Part shown: positions 7,575 to 15,791 of the stretch, piece after piece
Layout of the letters: each line of letters starts with the position of its first letter
Numbering within the stretch: the first letter of the stretch is position 1
From: Pelagibacteraceae bacterium AG-313-A04
Lineage (GTDB): Bacteria > Pseudomonadota > Alphaproteobacteria > Pelagibacterales > Pelagibacteraceae
Direction of reading: 5' to 3'
Length of the DNA: 64,000 bases
Assembly (NCBI GenBank): GCA_003284275.1
Contig: QBVU01000002.1
Location: 1-64,000, forward strand
The notes under the pieces: generated by a model
Databases searched by the model: none
Seen by the model: the letters and a program-made list of their open reading frames with translations, nothing else
What the model was told of the DNA's origin: nothing
Program-made: the position numbers and the translations under genes

Positions 7575-8371
7575 ACTCTCCCCATCGCAAATCCTTTGGC
7601 AATATAGTTTCTCACAAAATATATTACCACTGCTCCAGGAATAATAGTCAAACTACCAGCTGCTGCTAATAAACCCAGTTCATATCCTGAAGTACTAGAA
7701 GTTCTTGTCATAATTGCTGCAATTGGTTTTGCTATTGTAGCTGTAAGTGTTTTAGCTAATAATAATTCTACCCAAGAAAACATAAAACAAAAAAACATGG
7801 TAATACCTATTCCGGCAGCAATTGTAGGAATAAATATTTTAAAGAAAAATCTTCCAAAAGAATAACCGTCAACATATGCTGTTTCATCTAATTCTTTAGG
7901 TACAGCGGACATAAATCCTTCAAGTATCCAAACTGCTAATGGAATATTAAATAAACAGTGAGATAAAGCAATGGCTATATGAGTATCAAATAAATTAACA
8001 GAAGAATAAAACTGAAAGAATGGCAAAGCAAAAACAGCTGGTGGCGCCATTCTGTTCGTAAGCAACCAAAAAAATAAATGTTTGTCCCCCAAAAATTTAT
8101 ATCTTGAAAAAGCATAAGCTGCTGGTAGAGCGGCAGATACAGAAATAATTGTGTTAAAAACTGTATAAGTTATAGAGTTAACATAACCCATATACCAAGT
8201 GCTATCTGTAAATATTGTTTTATAGTTAATTAATGTAAAGTCTTTTGGCCACAAAGAATAAACATTTATAATTTCGGTGGTTGTTTTGAACGACATGTTT
8301 AACAACCAATAAATAGGTAGCATTAAAAAAACTATGTAAATTGTTGGCACTAACCATTTTATTTTACTCAT
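7571..8371 (-). CDS. glpQ: Glycerol ABC transporter permease
   Basis: The 266-aa inner-membrane protein is of the MalG/UgpE type: about six hydrophobic helices and the EAA loop ELDETAYVDGYSFGRFFFKIFIPT that docks the ATPase. Its pairing with a MalF-type permease, two ATPases and DUF2160 identifies the GlpSTPQV glycerol system rather than a sugar transporter; substrate assignment rests on this context. The start overlaps the glpP stop by 4 bases (ATGA). Confidence 0.85.
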   Translation of the reverse strand: MSKIKWLVPTIYIVFLMLPIYWLLNMSFKTTTEIINVYSLWPKDFTLINYKTIFTDSTWYMGYVNSITYTVFNTIISVSAALPAAYAFSRYKFLGDKHLFFWLLTNRMAPPAVFALPFFQFYSSVNLFDTHIAIALSHCLFNIPLAVWILEGFMSAVPKELDETAYVDGYSFGRFFFKIFIPTIAAGIGITMFFCFMFSWVELLLAKTLTATIAKPIAAIMTRTSSTSGYELGLLAAAGSLTIIPGAVVIYFVRNYIAKGFAMGRV

Positions 8372-9234
8372 GATCTAGCCTCGTCTCTCATCATTATGCT
8401 GTAAAAAACCCAGCATATTAGAAGTACAATTAAAAAATAAATTAGTGACATGGCAGCTGCTGGTCCAAGATCAAATTGACCTAAAGCCATTTTAACTAGA
8501 TCAAGTGATAAAAAATTCGTTGCATTTCCTGGTCCTCCTCCTGTTAAAACAAAAGGCTCTGTATAAATCATAAAACTATCCATAAATCTTAAAAGAATAG
8601 CCAAAGTTAAAACTTTTTTCATTTTTGGTAATTCTATATATCTAAAAATGTCCCATCTACTAGCTCCATCAATCTCTGCTGCTTGATAATAAGCTGGCTG
8701 TATAGAGTTTAAACCTGCATAAGATAATAAAACAACTAAAGAAGTCCAGTGCCACACGTCCATTAAAATAGTTGTAAACCATGCATCACCGCTCTGTTGG
8801 GTAAAATTATAATCAAAACCTAAAGTATTTAGAGAGTTTCCTAAAAAACCAATATCTGGAAGAGCAAATATATTCCACATTGCCCCAACTACATTCCAAG
8901 GAATCAAAAGAGGCATTGACATTAAAATTAGACAAACAGGAACTCCCCAACCTTTTTTAGGCATTGTAAGAGCTATACCTATTCCTAAAGGTAACTGAAT
9001 TAATAAAATTATAAACGTAAATATTACTTGTCGTCCTAAAGAAGCATGAAATCTTTCAGAGTGTAAAATTTCTTTAAACCATCTAGTTCCTTCCCAAGCG
9101 AAAACATTACTTCCAAAAGTTTCTTGAAAAGAGTAATTAACTACGGTCATCAAAGGGACGGCAGCGTTAAATGCTACAAGAACAAAAACTGGAATTACAA
9201 AGAACCAAGCTTTCTGATTAAATGTTTTATTCAT
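8368..9234 (-). CDS. glpP: Glycerol ABC transporter permease
   Basis: The 288-aa protein is of the MalF/UgpA type. It has an N-terminal helix (AWFFVIPVFVLVAFNAAVPL), further transmembrane segments and the ATPase-docking loop YYQAAEIDGASRWDIFRYIELPKM. The GGGPGNATNFLSLDL segment is typical of CUT1-family permeases. It would form the membrane channel with GlpQ. The start overlaps the glpT stop by one base (TAATG), which indicates coupled translation. Confidence 0.86.
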   Translation of the reverse strand: MNKTFNQKAWFFVIPVFVLVAFNAAVPLMTVVNYSFQETFGSNVFAWEGTRWFKEILHSERFHASLGRQVIFTFIILLIQLPLGIGIALTMPKKGWGVPVCLILMSMPLLIPWNVVGAMWNIFALPDIGFLGNSLNTLGFDYNFTQQSGDAWFTTILMDVWHWTSLVVLLSYAGLNSIQPAYYQAAEIDGASRWDIFRYIELPKMKKVLTLAILLRFMDSFMIYTEPFVLTGGGPGNATNFLSLDLVKMALGQFDLGPAAAMSLIYFLIVLLICWVFYSIMMRDEARS

Positions 9235-10298
9235 TATTCAATTATCCAATTATCTCCATAAGCGTATGTATATTTTTGATCGAACGTGATATGTGCACTT
9301 CCACTTGGTATCTGAGTAGATGAGCTAGCTAAAATTTTGATACTTCCACTCTCACATTCTGTATCGATGACTTTGTGTCTGCCAGTATCACTTACTCTTT
9401 TTACTTTTACAGCTATGCCGTCATCAGAAAAATTAACAAACTCAGGTCTAATTCCAACTTGAGTTTTGTTAAAGTTAGATCTTTTTAAATTAGTATTAGT
9501 TGGTAATATTTTTCCTTCAAAATTAATTTGTCCGTTTTTTATCTCACAAGGAAGGATATTCATTCCAGGTGAACCGATAAAATGACCAACAAAAGTATGT
9601 TTTGGCTTTTCAAATAATTCTACTGGAGTACCTGTCTGTACAATCTGTCCCTCGTGCATTACAACAACTTGATCGGCAAAAGTTAATGCTTCGATTTGAT
9701 CGTGTGTGACATAAATCATTGTACGATTTATTTTTTGGTGTAATTCTTTAAGTTTAGACCTTAAAACCCATTTTAAATGTGGATCAATTACAGTTAAAGG
9801 TTCATCAAACATAATTACGTTTACATCTGATCTCACTAGTCCTCGCCCAAGAGAAATTTTTTGTTTTCCGTCTGCCGTTAAGCCAGATGCTTTGTTGTTT
9901 AAAGTAGAGGTAAGCTCTAACATTTCTCCTATTTCTTTTACTTTGGCGTCAATTTCTGTTTCTGATAACCCTCTATTTTTTAATGGAAATGCTAAATTAT
10001 TGTACACTGTCATAGTGTCATAAATAACTGGAAACTGAAAGATTTGAGCAATATCTCTCTCAACAGGATTTAGTGTTGTAACATCTTTATCATTAAACAA
10101 CACTTCACCTTTTGTTGGTTTTAGTAATCCAGAAATAATATTTAGTAATGTAGTTTTTCCACATCCAGATGGACCAAGTAATGCGTAAGCGCCTCCATCT
10201 TTCCAATCGATATTTACACCTCTTAAAGCCCAGTCTGAATCATTATTTTGTTTAGTTAAATAAGAGTGACTTAAATTATTTAAAGTGATTTTAGCCAT
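9234..10298 (-). CDS. glpT: Glycerol ABC transporter ATPase with degenerate signature motif
   Basis: The ORF track starts at 10346, but the ATG at 10298 (MAKITLNNLSHSY) is preferred: it overlaps the glpS stop by 8 bases and gives a family-typical 354-aa start. Walker A is GPSGCGKTT (42-50), Walker B VIMFDEP (161-167), and the switch histidine is present in YVTHDQ (H199). The ABC signature, normally LSGGQ, reads LTADGKQK (140-147). A C-terminal TOBE-like regulatory domain follows. It would hydrolyse ATP as a heterodimer with GlpS, which has the opposite defect. Confidence 0.87.
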   Translation of the reverse strand: MAKITLNNLSHSYLTKQNNDSDWALRGVNIDWKDGGAYALLGPSGCGKTTLLNIISGLLKPTKGEVLFNDKDVTTLNPVERDIAQIFQFPVIYDTMTVYNNLAFPLKNRGLSETEIDAKVKEIGEMLELTSTLNNKASGLTADGKQKISLGRGLVRSDVNVIMFDEPLTVIDPHLKWVLRSKLKELHQKINRTMIYVTHDQIEALTFADQVVVMHEGQIVQTGTPVELFEKPKHTFVGHFIGSPGMNILPCEIKNGQINFEGKILPTNTNLKRSNFNKTQVGIRPEFVNFSDDGIAVKVKRVSDTGRHKVIDTECESGSIKILASSSTQIPSGSAHITFDQKYTYAYGDNWIIE

Positions 10299-11355
10299 GA
10301 TTAACCAACCTGTTGTTTTGATCAAAATATAAGAATTCATTAACATTCATGTGTAATTTTGTATCTTCTCCAATGTTTTTTTGTTGGATACCATTAGAAA
10401 GAGAAACCCAATTTAAATTTCCATTCGTGAAATGAATTAAACTTTCTGAACCACTAAGTTCAGAAATTAAGACTTTTCCATTAATTTCGACTGAGTTACT
10501 TCCTTCTTTATATGTCGTTATATTGTGAGGTCTTATCCCTATTTTATATTTTCCATCTTTGATTTGTACATTTGATTTCCATTGCACATTATTATCAGCC
10601 AATTTAAAAGTATCACCGGTTTTTATTATTTCAGCTATATTCATTGGTGGATCGCTAAAAACTTTTGCTGAAGTTAAATTATTTGGCTTATTATATACAT
10701 CTAGGGTCTTTCCATATTGAATAACATTACCTTCTAATAATGTTGCAGTATTGCCACCTATCATTAATGCATCTAAAGGTTCTGTTGTTGCATATACAAC
10801 AATGCAATCTCTGTCTTCAAATAGTTTAGGTAATTCCTCTCTTAATTCTTCTCGAAGTTTAAAATCTAAGTTGGCTAAAGGCTCGTCTAATAATATTAAA
10901 TCTGAATCCTTTACCAAAGCTCTGGCCAAAGCTGTTCTTTGTTGCTGACCACCAGATAATTCGTCAGGTTTTTTTTGTAACATTGCAGATAATTTAAGAA
11001 GCTCCGCAACTTTCCCGACTCTTTTTTTAATTTCATCTGTTTTGACTCCAGTAATTTTTAGAGGTGATGCTATGTTTTCAAATACTGTAAAATTTGGGTA
11101 ATTAATAAACTGCTGGTAAACCATTGAGCAATTTCTTTTTTGAACTTCTTTCCCAGTTACATTTTCATCATTAAACCAAATTTCTCCTGAAGTAGGTTTA
11201 TCCAATCCAGCCATGATCTGCATTAAAGTTGTTTTACCTGCAAGCGTTGATCCTAGTAATACGTTGATGGTGTTTTTTTCTAATTTGAGGCTTGTAGAAT
11301 GTATATGAGTTTCTATACCTACTTTTTTCTCAATATTTTTTAATTCTAAACTCAT
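10291..11355 (-). CDS. glpS: Glycerol ABC transporter ATPase with missing switch histidine
   Basis: The 354-aa protein has Walker A GSTLAGKTT (35-43), an intact signature LSGGQQQR (133-140) and Walker B LILLDEP (153-159). In the H-loop the usual VTHDQ is replaced by ATTEP (189-193), so the catalytic histidine is a threonine. A C-terminal TOBE-like domain contains GIRPHNI. The protein complements GlpT so that one composite ATP site keeps every consensus element and the other is doubly degenerate. The gene starts 31 bases after the terminator that follows glpV. Confidence 0.87.
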   Translation of the reverse strand: MSLELKNIEKKVGIETHIHSTSLKLEKNTINVLLGSTLAGKTTLMQIMAGLDKPTSGEIWFNDENVTGKEVQKRNCSMVYQQFINYPNFTVFENIASPLKITGVKTDEIKKRVGKVAELLKLSAMLQKKPDELSGGQQQRTALARALVKDSDLILLDEPLANLDFKLREELREELPKLFEDRDCIVVYATTEPLDALMIGGNTATLLEGNVIQYGKTLDVYNKPNNLTSAKVFSDPPMNIAEIIKTGDTFKLADNNVQWKSNVQIKDGKYKIGIRPHNITTYKEGSNSVEINGKVLISELSGSESLIHFTNGNLNWVSLSNGIQQKNIGEDTKLHMNVNEFLYFDQNNRLVNHG

Positions 11356-11380
11356 ATTTAAAAATTATAATTTAGTTTTA

Positions 11381-11411
11381 AAAAAAGGGGGCATTAAATG
11401 CCCCCTTTTTT
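11381..11411 (-). terminator. Rho-independent terminator between glpV and glpS
   Basis: AAAAAAGGGGGCATT pairs with AATGCCCCCTTTTTT around a tiny loop, giving a GC-rich stem flanked by A and T runs. On the minus transcript it sits 20 bases after the glpV stop and before glpS. It probably attenuates read-through so that the binding protein is made in excess of the membrane components. This is the clearest intrinsic terminator I see in the window. Confidence 0.88.
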
Positions 11412-11430
11412 AAATTAAAATTAACCTAGG

Positions 11431-13161
11431 TTATTTCCAAGCTTTTTCAAAAGCTACAGTTTTTCCTTGAGGTTTTTCATTAACTTTGGCTTTAGGTGAA
11501 CCAGCTTTATCCAACCAATAAGATGCTTCTCTTGGTTTATTAAGTCTAGGTCCACATCCACCGTACGCGTTGCTACCTTTGTCAGCAGCTTCCATACGAG
11601 ACATTACTAAGTCCATCTCATCTGCAAGACGATCCATAGTTTGTTGTGGAGTGAATGTGCCAGAGTTAACTTCTCCGATATGCTGCCACCATAATTGTGC
11701 AAGCTTCGGATAATCTGGAACGTTTACCCCTGTAGGCGACCAAACATTTCTGTTTTTAGATCTGTAGAATTCTACAAGTCCACCTAGCTCAGGAGCTCTC
11801 TTAGTAAAGTGTTTGTGATTAATAGTACTTTTTCTCACAAATGTTATACCAACATCAGCTTTTTTAAGAGATACTGTTTTTGAAACAGCAAACTGAGCAT
11901 ACAACCATGCAGCTTTTCTTCTCTCAACGTCAGTAGACTTAAATAAAGTCCAAGATCCAACGTCTTGATAACCAAGCTTCATACCTTGTTCCCAATATGG
12001 TCCTTTTGGTGAAGGTCCCATTCTCCATAACGGCATACCGTTTGCATCAACAACTTTATTGTTAGGATCTTTTCCTACTAAAGATGCTGTGAAAGCCGTG
12101 TACCAGAAAATTTGCTGAGCAACGTTTCCTGAAGATAGTGATGGTAGAGACTGATAAAAGTCCATTGCCGCAGCACCTGGAGGTGCATACTGTCTTAACC
12201 ACTCATCCCATTTTCTAATTGCGTATACAGCAGCAGGGCCGTTTGTGGCTCCACCTCTTGATACGTTAGCACCTACTGGGTTACAAGATCCAGGTTCCAT
12301 TCGAATTCCCCACTCATCTACCGGAACTCCGTTTGGTAATCCTTTACTTCCTGCACCAGCCATTGATAACCACGCATCAGTCATTCTCCAACCTAAGTCT
12401 GGAGCTCTTTTACCGTAGTCCATGTGACCGTATATTCTTACACCATCAATTTCTTTAACATCTTCTGAAAAGAATTTAGCTATATCTTCATAAGCAGACC
12501 AGTTTACTGGAACACCTAAATCATAACCATATTTTTTCTTAAATGCTTTTTGGATTTCAGGTCTATCAAACCAATCTTTTCTAAACCAATAAAGGTTAGC
12601 AAATTGTTGGTCTGGAAGTTGATAAAGATTTCCATCAGGACCTGTAGTAAATTGAAGTCCTATGAAATCATCTAAATCCAACATTGGATTAGTAACGGCT
12701 TTACCCTCACCTTTCATCCAGTCAGTTAAATTCACAGCCTGTTGCATACGCGCGTGCGTACCAATTAAGTCTGAGTCATTTACATACGCATCGTAAATAC
12801 TTACGTTCGTTTGCATTTGAGTTTGTACTGCCATTACTACATCACCTTCACCTATAATTTGGTGTTGGACTTTGATGCCTGTTATCTCTTCAAACGCTTT
12901 TGTAAGAACCTTAGATTCATACACGTGAGTAGGTATTCCTTCAGATACTACTTTTAAAGACATTCCTTTGAATGGCTTAGCAGCATCATGGAACCATTGT
13001 AGTTCTTTTTCTCTATCTTTTGCAGATAGAACTGAAAGACTAAATTCTCCATTTGACCATTTCTTGATTGCAGCCATATGACCGTCTGCAAAAGCACTAG
13101 AAATAGTTACGATTGAAAATGAAACAGTAACAGCAAAAATAGTTTTTAATGTTTTAATCAT
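11431..13161 (-). CDS. glpV: Periplasmic glycerol-binding protein of the ABC transporter
   Basis: The track start at 13173 puts the ribosome-binding GGGGGA inside the gene; ATG 13161 (MIKTLKTIFAVTVSF) gives a proper signal peptide ending at SSAFADGH and a 576-aa protein. The mature part is a large CUT1-type solute-binding protein with DFYQSLPSLSSGNVAQQIFWYTAF and a conserved CGPRLNKPREASYW C-terminus. Unusually for this proteome it has few lysine runs, as expected of a highly expressed protein. Genomic context (GlpU DUF2160, GlpK) points to glycerol. The terminator just downstream should raise its level relative to the permease genes. Confidence 0.86.
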   Translation of the reverse strand: MIKTLKTIFAVTVSFSIVTISSAFADGHMAAIKKWSNGEFSLSVLSAKDREKELQWFHDAAKPFKGMSLKVVSEGIPTHVYESKVLTKAFEEITGIKVQHQIIGEGDVVMAVQTQMQTNVSIYDAYVNDSDLIGTHARMQQAVNLTDWMKGEGKAVTNPMLDLDDFIGLQFTTGPDGNLYQLPDQQFANLYWFRKDWFDRPEIQKAFKKKYGYDLGVPVNWSAYEDIAKFFSEDVKEIDGVRIYGHMDYGKRAPDLGWRMTDAWLSMAGAGSKGLPNGVPVDEWGIRMEPGSCNPVGANVSRGGATNGPAAVYAIRKWDEWLRQYAPPGAAAMDFYQSLPSLSSGNVAQQIFWYTAFTASLVGKDPNNKVVDANGMPLWRMGPSPKGPYWEQGMKLGYQDVGSWTLFKSTDVERRKAAWLYAQFAVSKTVSLKKADVGITFVRKSTINHKHFTKRAPELGGLVEFYRSKNRNVWSPTGVNVPDYPKLAQLWWQHIGEVNSGTFTPQQTMDRLADEMDLVMSRMEAADKGSNAYGGCGPRLNKPREASYWLDKAGSPKAKVNEKPQGKTVAFEKAWK

Positions 13162-13207
13162 TATTTCCCCCATTTATTGTTATTGTTTTTTTAGAAATTA
13201 ATTGAAC

Positions 13208-13264
13208 CAAAAAAAACCCAAAGTGTATAGGGGTTAATTTAATTAAATATACAACTCTTGGGTG
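13208..13264 (-). terminator. Possible terminator between glpK and glpV
   Basis: On the minus strand ACCCAAGAG pairs partly with CTTTGGGT and is followed by an eight-T run, but the loop is long (about 34 bases). This may separate the gpsA-glpK message from glpV, whose own promoter would then lie in the same 105-base gap. Weak prediction. Confidence 0.35.
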
Positions 13265-13266
13265 TG

Positions 13267-14748
13267 TTAATTGCTTAAAGTTTTTTTAATTGCAGCAGAC
13301 CAACCTTTTAAAAGTTTATTTCTAAAAGAGTTTTTCATTTTCGGTGAAAATTTTTTGTCTAAATGCCAATTTTCTGAAATATCTTTTAATGATTTATAAA
13401 CTCCAATTTGTAACCCTGCCATAAAAGCTGCACCAAGAGCTGTAGTTTCTTGAACTTTAGGTCTAAGAACTTTTACATTTACTATGTCAGATAAAAATTG
13501 TGAAAACCAGTTATTCATTACCATGCCACCATCAACTTTTACAATTTTTGGTCTTAAACCATCATGTTTCATAGCTTCAAATAAATCGTATGTCTGGTAG
13601 GCAACCGCTTCAATTGTAGCTCTAACTATTTCTTTTGGACTTGTGTCTCTAGTAATTCCGCTTAAAACTCCTCTAGCGTTTGCATCCCAGTAAGGAGCTC
13701 CTAGCCCTGTAAAAGCTGGTACTAGATAAATATTATTATTATCTTTTAAAGATTTCACAATTTTTTCTGTTTCTCGGGCTTTCTTAAAAAATTTCATTCT
13801 GTCTCTGAGCCATTGAACGCCTGCACCTGCTATAAAAATCGATCCTTCCATAGCGTATGTTGTCTTACCATTTATTCTATATGCAATTGTAGTTAACAAT
13901 CTATTTTTTGAATAAATCTTTTTACTGCCTGTATTAAGTAAAACAAATGCTCCTGTGCCATACGTGCTTTTAAGAGATCCCGGTTCGAAACAACATTGAC
14001 CAATAGTAGCTGATTGCTGATCCCCAACAACACCGTTTATTGGTATGGACGTACCTGTAATTGATGAATGAGTTTGACCGTAATCATCAGCACAATCTTT
14101 CACCTCAGGAAGAATATGTTTTTTGATTTTTAATAAATTTAAAATCGTATCATCCCATTTATTAGTGCTAATATTATAAATCATTGTTCTACTTGCATTA
14201 GTGGCATCAGTTGCGTGTACTTTTCCTCGAGTTAATCTCCAAATTAGAAAACTATCAATTGTTCCAAACAATAATTGTTTTTTATTCATTAGTTGTTTAG
14301 CTTTAGAAACATTATCTAATATCCATTTAATTTTTGTTCCTGAAAAGTAAGAATCAATTAAAAGACCTGTTTTGTTAAAGATCATTGTATCTTTGTTTTG
14401 TTTTCTTAATTTTTTGCAAAACTCCTCTTGTCTACGGTCTTGCCAGACAATTGCATTGTAAACTGGCTTACCTGTTTTTTTGTCCCACAAAACAGTTGTT
14501 TCTCTTTGATTTGTAATACCTATACTTAAAATTTCACCTCTTAGTCTTTTTGCTTTTCGAATAATATCTTTTAAAGTTTTCAAAGTTGTTCTCCAAATTT
14601 CCTCTGGATTATGTTCCACCCAACCACTTTTTGGGAAATATTGTGTAAACTCTTTTTGTGAAGAAAAAACTGGTTTACCTTTTAAATCAAATAATATTGA
14701 TCGATTAGAAGTAGTCCCAGCATCAATTGAGATTATAAATTTTTTCAT
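13267..14748 (-). CDS. glpK: Glycerol kinase
   Basis: The 493-aa FGGY-family kinase starts IISIDAGTTSNRSILFD (phosphate-binding loop) and contains the N-terminal substrate loop IGITNQRETTVLWDKKTGKP, VWQDRR, a C-terminal ATP-binding segment YGTGAFVLLNTG and KVDGGMVMNNWFSQFLSDI with LGAAFMAGL. It converts glycerol and ATP to sn-glycerol-3-phosphate. It overlaps the gpsA stop by 4 bases (ATGA) and precedes the glpV transporter gene, fitting uptake of free glycerol rather than glycerol-3-phosphate. Confidence 0.94.
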   Translation of the reverse strand: MKKFIISIDAGTTSNRSILFDLKGKPVFSSQKEFTQYFPKSGWVEHNPEEIWRTTLKTLKDIIRKAKRLRGEILSIGITNQRETTVLWDKKTGKPVYNAIVWQDRRQEEFCKKLRKQNKDTMIFNKTGLLIDSYFSGTKIKWILDNVSKAKQLMNKKQLLFGTIDSFLIWRLTRGKVHATDATNASRTMIYNISTNKWDDTILNLLKIKKHILPEVKDCADDYGQTHSSITGTSIPINGVVGDQQSATIGQCCFEPGSLKSTYGTGAFVLLNTGSKKIYSKNRLLTTIAYRINGKTTYAMEGSIFIAGAGVQWLRDRMKFFKKARETEKIVKSLKDNNNIYLVPAFTGLGAPYWDANARGVLSGITRDTSPKEIVRATIEAVAYQTYDLFEAMKHDGLRPKIVKVDGGMVMNNWFSQFLSDIVNVKVLRPKVQETTALGAAFMAGLQIGVYKSLKDISENWHLDKKFSPKMKNSFRNKLLKGWSAAIKKTLSN

Positions 14749-15791
14749 CTAAATGACTCCCAATCTAATTCGAGCTTCTTATCATCTACAATAGCATTGA
14801 TCATGCCAAGCATTAAAGGTAATTTTTTTTGATCAAAATCTTCGTTTACTTTTTTTGCGATTTCTTTTGCTAGATCTGCCCCTTCAACTGTTACTTTTTC
14901 CATCTTTGTTTTTTTAGCCTTAGAAAAAGTTAACCCCTCTCCGATGTAAGATCCCATTTTTGCATTTCTTCCACCGCCTGAACTTACATAAAGATCCCCT
15001 AAACCTGCTAGACCTTTAACAGTTTCTTTTTTACCTTTAAGATGTTCAACAAAAATTTCCATTTCATGAATGGACTGTTTGATTAGTGCAGATGCTGTAT
15101 TTAAATAATTTTTTTCTCTTACTTCGTTAGAAATATTTTTACTACACAAACCTCTTGCAGCTCCAACTGCCATTGAAAAAATATTCTTAATTGCTGCTGA
15201 AACTTCAACACCATTTAAATCATCTGAGTGTGATGTATGGTAATAATTTGTATTTAGCATATCTGCTATTTTTTTTGCAATTTGAATATCTTTATTAGCT
15301 ATCACAACACTACTATGAACTCTGTTAGCTAATCCAGCAGCTAAGCAAGGTCCTCCTACAGCTGAAATATCAGCTTTCTTATTTCCTCTATCAGCTAACA
15401 ATCTCTCAAGTTTGTCTACTAATAATTCGTATTGATTTTTATATATGCTCAAACCTTTTGTAAGCATCAATAATTTTGGAATTTTATTCTCTTTATATAT
15501 TCTACTTAATTGATCAGCTACCCATTCTATACCTTTGGAACTTATGCCAAGAACAATTAAGTCTACATTAGATTTTAATAGCTCATCAAATTTTTCAAAT
15601 TTAAATATTTTAATTTTTTTAGGTATTTGAGTGTTTAACCCTGGATGTAAATTATTATTTTTTTTTAGTTGTTCAATAAAATCATTCTCTAAATGGGTTC
15701 CAACAATGTTTATATCATGATTATTATCTAAACATGGTAAAGCAAAAGCTGACCCCATTGCGCCTGCTCCTATGACTACTATTTTTGACAT
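14745..15791 (-). CDS. gpsA: NAD(P)-dependent glycerol-3-phosphate dehydrogenase
   Basis: The 348-aa protein begins with a Rossmann motif IVVIGAGAMGSAFALP and has GGPCLAAGLANR, the catalytic-lysine segment VEVSAAIKNIFSMAVG, GLAGLGDLYVSSGGGRNAKMG and the C-terminal helical domain. The enzyme interconverts glycerol-3-phosphate and DHAP. No FAD-dependent GlpD is seen in this cluster, so GpsA may serve catabolism here as well as its usual lipid-precursor role; that is inference. It overlaps glpK by 4 bases and the trkH stop by 1 base, so it reads as the end of the trk/ntr run and the start of the glycerol run. Confidence 0.9.
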   Translation of the reverse strand: MSKIVVIGAGAMGSAFALPCLDNNHDINIVGTHLENDFIEQLKKNNNLHPGLNTQIPKKIKIFKFEKFDELLKSNVDLIVLGISSKGIEWVADQLSRIYKENKIPKLLMLTKGLSIYKNQYELLVDKLERLLADRGNKKADISAVGGPCLAAGLANRVHSSVVIANKDIQIAKKIADMLNTNYYHTSHSDDLNGVEVSAAIKNIFSMAVGAARGLCSKNISNEVREKNYLNTASALIKQSIHEMEIFVEHLKGKKETVKGLAGLGDLYVSSGGGRNAKMGSYIGEGLTFSKAKKTKMEKVTVEGADLAKEIAKKVNEDFDQKKLPLMLGMINAIVDDKKLELDWESFR

